Assembly (NCBI RefSeq): GCF_014384765.1
Contig: NZ_JACRSP010000006.1
Span: 1 to 33,869 of the forward strand
From: Feifania hominis
GTDB taxonomy: Bacteria; Bacillota; Clostridia; Oscillospirales; Feifaniaceae
Length of the DNA: 33,869 nucleotides
Direction of reading: 5' to 3'
Below the pieces are notes generated by a model that worked only from the letters and a program-made list of their open reading frames with translations, did not search any database and was not told where the DNA came from. The translations under genes and the position numbers were made by a program. Shown piece after piece: positions 28,655 through 33,869 of this stretch (positions are counted from its first letter, which is position 1; each line of letters starts with the position of its first letter).

Positions 28655-28689
28655 CAAAAAAACAGACGCCCAACAGGCGTCTGTTTTTC
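28655..28689. terminator. Bidirectional intrinsic terminator after the ATPase gene
   Basis: ACAGACGCC pairs with GGCGTCTGT around a five-base loop, with an A run on one side and a T run on the other. It ends the ATPase transcript and could also stop plus-strand transcription. Confidence 0.85.
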
Positions 28690-28699
28690 TGTTTTTGTC

Positions 28700-31099
28700 C
28701 TATCCCATCCGCGCGCGGCGCCGGTCCTCGATGATGCGGGCGGCGCGTGCAATCCGCCGGCTCAAAAAGAGAAACATGCGGTGAGAGATATAGCACAGCG
28801 GCAGATAGAAAAAGGCGTTTCGCGTGAAGAGACTGCCGAGCATGAAGAAGTCGCCAAAGAGCAGAAAGGTCAGCGAAAAGACGACTGCCAGCGCGCTGAT
28901 GAGCGCAATGTCCAGCGGCTTGAGCGGCCTTGCCACCTGTATGAGCAGACAGAAGCCCACCAGCCCCGTCAGCAGAACGTTCATCGTCGAGGTCTCCGCC
29001 TGGGTCAGGCCGAAGCTCGCCCCCGCGAGCTCCACCACCAGAACGTTGAATACCACCACCAGCGCCGCCGGCAGAGAGTTCTCCAGCACATTTGCCAGAA
29101 ACCGGCCCTGCGGCTTCTCATAGTTGCCCCGCAGCGCCAGAAAGAACGAGGGCACGCCCACTGTCAGCGCGCTGATGGGCGTCATCTGCAGCGGCGCAAA
29201 GGGATACGGCGAGGGAATGAAGATGTAGAGCAGCGACAGAAGCGTCGAGTAGATGGTCTTGACCAGATACATGCTCGCCACATTTTCAATGTTGTTGATC
29301 ACCCGGCGCCCCTCGCGCAGCACGTCCACCATGGCGGCGAAGTTGGAGCTCATCAGCACAAAGTCGCAGGCGCCGCGCGCCGCGTCGCTGCCGCCGATCA
29401 TCGCCACCGAGCAGTCGGCCTCCTTCATCGCGAGCACATCGTTGACGCCGTCGCCGGTCATGCAGACCGTGTGACCCGCATCCTTGAGCGCGGCGATGAG
29501 CGCGCGCTTCTGCTCGGGCGTCACGCGGCCGAATACGGTGTTTTCGCGCGCCACAGCCGCAAGATCGCTCCCCTCGGGCAAAGCCGACATGTCAACGTAG
29601 CGCTCAGCCCCCTCAATGCCGGCCCTGCGCGCAATGGTCGAGACCGTGAGCGCGTCGTCGCCCGAGATGACCTTGAGCGTCACACCCTGCCCGCTGAAAA
29701 AGCGGAAAGTGTCGGCCGCCTCCGGGCGGATGGTGTCGCTTAAAATGAGAAGCGCCGCCGCCTGCAAGTCGTCCGGCAGACCGTCCTCGGGCAGAGGCCC
29801 GTTCGATTTTGCCAGACACAAAACGCGCAGGCCCCGCGCCGCGTACTCGTCGATGGTCGGCCGAATCAGCTCGAGCGCGTCCGCGTCGAGCACAAAGCCC
29901 GGCGCGCCGAGTACGCAGCAGCCATGCCCCTCAAACCCGGCCGCGCTCCACTTGCGCGCCGAGGAAAACGGCACGCGCGCCGAAACCGGCCAGAGCGGCG
30001 ACAGCGAAAAGGCCGCGCGCAGAGCCGTTGCCGTCGCGTTGTCGTCCGACAGGGCGCCCATGAGCGCCGCCGTCAGCTCGCCCGCCTGCTCGGCGGTGGT
30101 GCCGCCGAGCGCAATGAGCTCTTCAAATTCGAGTGTGCCGTCGGTGATGGTGCCCGTCTTGTCGAGACAGAGCACATCCACCCGCGCCAGCGTCTCAATG
30201 CTCGGCAGTGACTGCACAAGCGCCTTTTTGCTCGCGAGCTTGAGCGCGCCCACCGTCAGCGTCACGCCGGTGAGAAGAATCAGCCCCTCCGGGATCATGC
30301 CGATCATGGCTGCGGTCGTGCCGAGCACCGAGGTGACAAGCTCGCCCGAGCCCGTGTACTGCGTGTAGAAGAGAAGCGCACCGAGCGGCAGAATGGCAAT
30401 GGTGAGCGCCCGGATGATGTTGTCAAGCGTGCGCTTGAGCGGGGTCTTGTTCTTCTTTTCGCGCCGCGCGGCCACCGTGAGGGTGCCCGCATAGCTGTCG
30501 CGGCCCACCGCCGTCACATGGATGCGGCCCTGCCCGGCCGCCGCAAAGCTGCCCGAGAGCACCCGGTCGCCCGGATGTTTTGCGATGTTGTCCGCCTCGC
30601 CCGTCAGAAGCGACTCGTTGACCTCGAGCCCCTCGCCCGTCAGCAGCTCGCCGTCGGCGCAGATCTGGCCGCCCGCGGCAACCAGCAGCACATCGTCGAG
30701 CACGACCTCGTCCTGGTCGACCGTGAGCTGTCTGCCGTCGCGAATGACCGTCGCCTTTCCCCTCGCGAGTACCGACAGGCGGTCGAGCGTGCGCTTGGCG
30801 CGCAGCTCCTGCACAATGCCCATGAGGGTGTTGCCTACCGCAATGAAGAAGAAGAGGGCATTTTTGGGGTGCCCGACCAGTGTGACCGCCAGCGCCAGCA
30901 GAAGATTGATGAAATTGAACAGCGTGAAGACATTTTTGAAGACAATGTTTCCCACCGACGGCGTGATGCCCTCGGGCGGCGCGTTGTGGGCGCCGCAGTC
31001 CATGCGCCGCTGTGCCTGCTCACTGCTCAAGCCCACCGCCGGGTCGGGTGTCAGCCGCTCAAAATCCATGTGCGTTGTCGACTCTGTCCTGTCTTTCAC
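28700..31099 (-). CDS. P-type cation-transporting ATPase (CtpE/MgtA-like P2/P3 group)
   Basis: 799 residues with a GTG start at 31099 behind AGAGG; an ATG at 31069 is an alternative with a poorer site. All hallmarks are present: actuator-domain LTGEAD near 170, membrane helix 4 with GMIPEGLILLTGV, phosphorylation site CLDKTGTITDG, nucleotide-domain region up to SGDDALTVSTIARRAG, and the hinge MTGDGVNDVLAMKEADCSVA. About eight to ten membrane spans are visible: two near 55-95, two near 235-290 and a group of C-terminal helices. The PEGL motif and the short N-terminus point to the CtpE-like cation pumps (calcium or magnesium in known members). It looks intact and host-type, yet toxin cassettes lie on both sides. 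Its own terminator follows. Confidence 0.9.
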   Translation of the reverse strand: MKDRTESTTHMDFERLTPDPAVGLSSEQAQRRMDCGAHNAPPEGITPSVGNIVFKNVFTLFNFINLLLALAVTLVGHPKNALFFFIAVGNTLMGIVQELRAKRTLDRLSVLARGKATVIRDGRQLTVDQDEVVLDDVLLVAAGGQICADGELLTGEGLEVNESLLTGEADNIAKHPGDRVLSGSFAAAGQGRIHVTAVGRDSYAGTLTVAARREKKNKTPLKRTLDNIIRALTIAILPLGALLFYTQYTGSGELVTSVLGTTAAMIGMIPEGLILLTGVTLTVGALKLASKKALVQSLPSIETLARVDVLCLDKTGTITDGTLEFEELIALGGTTAEQAGELTAALMGALSDDNATATALRAAFSLSPLWPVSARVPFSSARKWSAAGFEGHGCCVLGAPGFVLDADALELIRPTIDEYAARGLRVLCLAKSNGPLPEDGLPDDLQAAALLILSDTIRPEAADTFRFFSGQGVTLKVISGDDALTVSTIARRAGIEGAERYVDMSALPEGSDLAAVARENTVFGRVTPEQKRALIAALKDAGHTVCMTGDGVNDVLAMKEADCSVAMIGGSDAARGACDFVLMSSNFAAMVDVLREGRRVINNIENVASMYLVKTIYSTLLSLLYIFIPSPYPFAPLQMTPISALTVGVPSFFLALRGNYEKPQGRFLANVLENSLPAALVVVFNVLVVELAGASFGLTQAETSTMNVLLTGLVGFCLLIQVARPLKPLDIALISALAVVFSLTFLLFGDFFMLGSLFTRNAFFYLPLCYISHRMFLFLSRRIARAARIIEDRRRARMG

Positions 31100-31135
31100 G
31101 TCTCGCCGTTCCTCTCTTTTAAGCCCTTTTTTCTA

Positions 31136-31490
31136 TCATAAATCAAAACAGAGCCCGATACAAGCCGAAGCCTCAAACCGTAAGAAAATAGACAGGGCGT
31201 ACAGACCCCTCACGCCGGAGAAATCTGCCGTCCCTCTCCTCTTCCAACACCTCTGCCGGGGCAGCTGCTCCCTGTCATCCCCTATCGCTCCCAGCGTCCC
31301 GTTCATAACCGGCAGGGCGATATCATTCCACAGCGCAGCTCTGTCCCGTGCCTCTTCGGCGGAATAGCCCTGCTTGCGCAGTTCCCATTCCATCTGGCTC
31401 ACATAGGATTTTTCACCCATGATCTGGTCATCGGCAAAGCGCTCCATGGCGCTTGCGGCGCTGGTGCTGGTGAAGCTCAGGCCTGCTGCG
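31136..31490 (-). pseudogene. Third remnant of a toxin-carrier domain
   Basis: From about 31490 the sequence matches the carrier at 32931-33869: GLSFTSTSAASAMERFADDQ, IMGEKSYVSQMEWELRKQGY, SAEEARDRAALWNDIALPVM and NGTLGAIG. At that point homology stops abruptly and an unrelated tail of about 45 residues follows to 31136. Both ends are broken: no start upstream, no toxin tip. It lies just before the ATPase gene, showing that the cassette array once extended or recombined up to this point. Confidence 0.8.
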
Positions 31491-31510
31491 TAATTTCAAC
31501 GTTATATGCC

Positions 31511-31545
31511 AAAAGAGAAGAGAGCGGCAAAGCCGCTCTCTTCTC
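31511..31545 (-). terminator. Strong intrinsic terminator after the 101-residue immunity gene
   Basis: A perfect 14-bp stem (GAGAAGAGAGCGGC and complement) with a three-base loop is followed by TTTT on the transcribed strand. It begins right at the stop codon of the gene at 31546. Confidence 0.85.
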
Positions 31546-31851
31546 CTATAACTTTTCGCCATGAGAATTTTTTATTTCTTTAGGGTAATTATGATAGTTT
31601 ACTTCTATTAAATCTTCTCGGCTAAATGATTGACTGATACTTTTTATTACTTTTAAAACTCTCATTGCACAAGCATAGTACTCTTCATATTCATCATCTG
31701 TCCCATCATTATCCGTTTCATAGCATGTATCAATTTGAGCTTCAATAATATCTCCACTAGGAAAAGTTAAAGTATAAATCTCGTTTTGATTGCTACTGGC
31801 AGACAAAAATAATTTTTCCATAACTTCTTTTTCTTTATTAGAAAAAAACAT
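31546..31851 (-). CDS. 101-residue immunity-type protein for the type-50-like toxin
   Basis: Starts at ATG 31851 with GGAGGTAATTA upstream; its ATG overlaps the toxin stop (TAATG), so the pair is translationally coupled. The protein is small and very acidic: IYTLTFPSGDIIEAQIDTCY, then ETDNDGTDDEYEEYYACAMR and IEVNYHNYPKEIKN. An acidic surface suits an inhibitor of an RNA-binding, basic toxin. I do not recognise a named family. The sequence is strongly AT-rich compared with the ATPase next to it. A strong terminator follows. Confidence 0.65.
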   Translation of the reverse strand: MFFSNKEKEVMEKLFLSASSNQNEIYTLTFPSGDIIEAQIDTCYETDNDGTDDEYEEYYACAMRVLKVIKSISQSFSREDLIEVNYHNYPKEIKNSHGEKL

Positions 31852-32465
31852 TAATTACCTCCTATTGGTTGTGCGGGAATAATATGTGTTCCTGTCTTTG
31901 AATAATGTATTATCCCCACTGTTGTATCAACAGCCTCCCCTGTTATGGGGTTGACATATTGGCCTATCACTCTTCCAAAATTTATACGCTCCTTGTTTAC
32001 ACCAATCCAGCTTCCCGAGCCCGCAAATTCATTCACTAATTTTTGCGCATCTTCTACAGTTCCGTTAAATATACTTCTTCCCTGTATATAATTACGATTG
32101 CCAACAATATGTTTTCCCTGTTTACCTGAGTTAACCGTTGTAGTAAATCCGTGGGTGCTTTTGCTGCTCTCTCCATTCATTATACCATCAGGTTTATTCT
32201 GTGCAAGGTGGTTCTGGTCCGTTTGGCTCTGTTGGTCTTGCAGGTTCTGGTTCTGCTGAATCTGGTTGAGCTGGTCATCGAGAGCAATGGTCTGGGCATA
32301 TTTGCCCCGCAGCCCCGCTATCGTTATCAGCCCTATCGAGGTCACCACCGACCCTATCGCTCCCAGCGTCCCGTTCATAGCCGGCAGGGCGATATAATTC
32401 CACAGCGCAGCTCTGTCCCGTGCCTCTTCGGTAGAATAGCCCTGCTTGCGCAGTTCTCGTCCCAT
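31851..32465 (-). CDS. Orphan toxin cassette with a polymorphic toxin type 50-like domain
   Basis: 204 residues from ATG 32465 (MGRELRKQGYSTEEARDR). The first 100 residues copy the end of the carrier at 32931-33869, from the ELRKQGYS helix through a hydrophobic stretch (GAIGSVVTSIGLITIAGLRG), a Gln-rich linker and DGIMNGESS. The carrier N-terminus is missing. The last 100 residues are a different toxin: SGKQGKHIVGNRNYIQGRSI, AQKLVNEFAGSGSWIG, NKERINFGRVIGQYVNPITG and TVGIIHYSKTGTHIIPAQP. I recognise this as the type 50 (Ntox50-like) domain, a predicted RNase. Lacking the N-terminus, it is probably an exchange reserve, or a free intracellular toxin if expressed. Its start has only a weak ribosome site and a terminator lies just upstream. 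Confidence 0.72.
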   Translation of the reverse strand: MGRELRKQGYSTEEARDRAALWNYIALPAMNGTLGAIGSVVTSIGLITIAGLRGKYAQTIALDDQLNQIQQNQNLQDQQSQTDQNHLAQNKPDGIMNGESSKSTHGFTTTVNSGKQGKHIVGNRNYIQGRSIFNGTVEDAQKLVNEFAGSGSWIGVNKERINFGRVIGQYVNPITGEAVDTTVGIIHYSKTGTHIIPAQPIGGN

Positions 32466-32478
32466 TGTCCTGCACCCT

Positions 32479-32518
32479 AAAAGAGAAAAGAGAGCAGCTT
32501 CGCTGCTCTCTTTTCTCT
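32479..32518 (-). terminator. Strong intrinsic terminator after the 119-residue gene
   Basis: A perfect 16-bp stem (GAGAAAAGAGAGCAGC and complement) with loop GAA on the transcribed strand is followed by TTTT. It isolates the first cassette from the orphan cassette. It resembles the terminator at 31511-31545 in sequence, consistent with cassette duplication. Confidence 0.85.
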
Positions 32519-32558
32519 CATTTTATGTTTCTCTTTTTTCTCCTGTATCTATTCTATA

Positions 32559-32918
32559 TTAATTATCGTACTGAAATTTCTGATACAGCAGCTGAGCTTT
32601 CTTGTATGCTTTTTCTACTACTGCCTCATTTGTTGTTTTCAAAAGCCATTGCTTAGCTTCAAAAAAATGAAACCCAAATTTCTTCTCATAATACTCCAAA
32701 AACGTATACGCTTTTTCCACGATATTATGTGTATTAACTGTTTCAGGTTTGCTAATTTTCTGCCAATCATTAAAAACAGCTTTATCGGCGGGCTGTCCAT
32801 CCTCCCATAATTCTGGAGAAATTGCTCCTAAAAATCCTCCCAAATCATCTGTCTTACACTGATTATAGCCTTCATCTAAAATATAGAAAAAAATTAAGAA
32901 TGATTGCATCGTTTTCAT
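32559..32918 (-). CDS. 119-residue immunity-type protein
   Basis: Starts at ATG 32918 behind AAGGAGA, 13 bases after the toxin stop. It is helical and acidic: MQSFLIFFYILDEGYNQCKT, DDLGGFLGAISPELWEDGQP and AYTFLEYYEKKFGFHFFEAK. I recall the EGYNQC-DDLGG-LWEDGxPAD pattern from small immunity-type proteins behind polymorphic toxins, though I cannot name the family. No signal peptide is likely, although the first 13 residues are hydrophobic. Cognate immunity for the toxin directly upstream is the natural reading. A strong terminator follows. Confidence 0.65.
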   Translation of the reverse strand: MKTMQSFLIFFYILDEGYNQCKTDDLGGFLGAISPELWEDGQPADKAVFNDWQKISKPETVNTHNIVEKAYTFLEYYEKKFGFHFFEAKQWLLKTTNEAVVEKAYKKAQLLYQKFQYDN

Positions 32919-32930
32919 CTTTTCTCCTTC

Positions 32931-33869
32931 TCATTGCTCTTTTAATCCTGTATATGGATTCCATGGTTTTGATGTCTCATTAATTCCGCCCTCAAAAATG
33001 TTCCCGTTTCTTGATTCTACCCAAACTTCTTTGCCATTTTCTAAAGTTTTTGTATACCACTCATTTCCATATTTATCTGTTCCACGAAAATTTTCTGCAT
33101 TATTGGCCACATCTTCTAACAATGCTCTATTTTCCGGTGTGTCAGGAATATGTCCTACCGCATCTCTAAAAATATGTCCTGTGGTAGAATTATTGTTAGG
33201 GATCTTATTTGCTTTTCTACTGCTCTCCCCATTCATTATACCATCGCCAGGATTGAGTGCAAGGTGGTTCTGTCCTTGTTGGTCTTGCGGGTCTTGCGGG
33301 CTCTGGTCCTGCAGGTTCTGATTCTGTTGAATCTGGCCATACTGGTCATCGAGAGCAATGGTCTGGGCATATTTGCCCCGCAGCCCCGCTATCGTTATCA
33401 GCCCTATCGAAGTTGCCACAGACCCCATCGCTCCCAGCGTCCCGTTCATAGCCGGCAGGGCGATATGATTCCACAGCGCAGCTCTGTCCCGTGCCTCTTC
33501 GGCGGAATAGCCCTGCTTGCGCAGCTCCTGTTCCATCTGGCTCACATAGGATTTTTCACCCATGATCTGGTCATCAGCAAAGCGCTCCATGGCGCTTGCG
33601 GCGCTGGTGCTGGTGAAGCTCAGGCCTGCCTGTTTGAGAATGCCGCCGAGCATCCCTTGAAACTCCAGCTGGCTGGCTGCGTCTGTGAGCTTACCGAGTT
33701 GTCCGAAAGGTATCGCATTGGTTATGGTTTCGACCAGAAAGCCGGTAGAGGCCCCCAACAATACCTGTTCGGGAGTACCGCCGCGCCCGGCGATCTCATG
33801 GGCAGTTTGCGCGGCGTTTTTGCTGGAGAAGATCACATTTGCCGCTGCGGGGCCGCCCACGGCAAAGCC
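32931..33869 (-). CDS. Toxin carrier, C-terminal part, with RNase-like toxin tip (runs off the right edge)
   Basis: At least 312 residues are visible; the start lies outside. The first 165 visible residues are the carrier domain: SSKNAAQTAHEIAGRGGTPE, TGFLVETITNAIPFGQ, SAMERFADDQIMGEKSYVSQ, and ELRKQGYSAEEARDRAALW, then a hydrophobic stretch (GAMGSVATSIGLITIAGLRG). The first part resembles the end of the 756-residue protein at 7579-9849. A Gln/Asn linker (IQQNQNLQDQSPQ) and DGIMNGESS lead into the toxin: GHIFRDAVGHIPDTPENRAL, FRGTDKYGNEWYTKTLENGK and VWVESRNGNIFEGGINE. I recall the GHI-DTPENR-GNxWY-RNG pattern as a common tip of bacterial polymorphic toxins; an RNase role is plausible but not shown. 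The same linker with another tip occurs at 31851-32465. Confidence 0.72.
   Translation of the reverse strand, partial: GFAVGGPAAANVIFSSKNAAQTAHEIAGRGGTPEQVLLGASTGFLVETITNAIPFGQLGKLTDAASQLEFQGMLGGILKQAGLSFTSTSAASAMERFADDQIMGEKSYVSQMEQELRKQGYSAEEARDRAALWNHIALPAMNGTLGAMGSVATSIGLITIAGLRGKYAQTIALDDQYGQIQQNQNLQDQSPQDPQDQQGQNHLALNPGDGIMNGESSRKANKIPNNNSTTGHIFRDAVGHIPDTPENRALLEDVANNAENFRGTDKYGNEWYTKTLENGKEVWVESRNGNIFEGGINETSKPWNPYTGLKEQ

Noticed and set aside
28190..28699. Possible attachment site or tRNA in the gap between the ATPase and the toxin gene
   Set aside because: No tRNA fold or matching direct repeat on the other side of the element could be seen within this window.
28508..29743. Plus-strand open frame of 411 codons
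   Set aside because: It runs antisense through the C-terminal part of the P-type ATPase, whose motifs are unambiguous on the other strand; high GC produces such shadow frames.

Overview
The window looks like the late (packaging and virion) region of a short-tailed, P22/podovirus-type prophage in a fairly GC-rich Clostridia-type member of the Bacillota. Evidence for the host type: strong AGGAGG-type ribosome binding sites with frequent GTG and TTG starts, a SleB-type wall hydrolase, a lipobox lipoprotein, and no sign of a Gram-negative lysis or outer-membrane set. All supported genes are on the minus strand, so transcription runs from high to low coordinates. No integrase, lysis genes, tRNA, rRNA or CRISPR array was found, so the element probably continues beyond one or both ends.

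In transcription order: (1) 33.87-31.14 kb, two polymorphic-toxin/immunity cassettes and one broken remnant; (2) 31.10-28.70 kb, a complete P-type cation ATPase; (3) 28.16-24.16 kb, a large cargo-like protein with a C-terminal toxin domain, followed by four related immunity genes; (4) 24.04-20.09 kb, small terminase, large terminase, SleB hydrolase, lipoprotein, small membrane protein; (5) 19.96-17.83 kb, portal and a tiny zinc-ribbon protein; (6) 17.80-12.55 kb, a broken ParB-like gene with a partner, a second toxin, and an array of five immunity paralogues alternating with toxin C-terminal fragments; (7) 12.37-10.05 kb, scaffold, major capsid protein, small decoration-like protein; (8) 9.85-6.70 kb, a 756-residue relative of the toxin carriers that lacks a toxin domain, plus a 286-residue partner; (9) 6.54-0 kb, head-tail adaptor, gp10-like stabilisation protein, a Q/N-rich virion protein, a trimeric tail fibre and the start of a kelch-like distal protein.

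The most unusual aspect is that a head-and-tail operon is interrupted at several places by toxin/immunity islands. These carry orphan toxin C-termini, mosaic immunity genes and long direct repeats, all signs of toxin-tip exchange by recombination. The toxin carriers are not MuF proteins. Several of them, and the hydrolase, share short tryptophan motifs (MSTDW, MPTDW, DWQP) that could be a common virion-loading or delivery signal. The islands are visibly AT-richer than the structural genes.

A second unusual aspect is a family of modular palindromic repeats between the late genes. Their stem sequences change while base pairing is kept, and some copies are read as protein at the start of the portal gene. 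A 37-bp element, identical at 36 positions at two sites, precedes the terminase genes and the large toxin gene and is a candidate late promoter, each copy followed closely by a hairpin.
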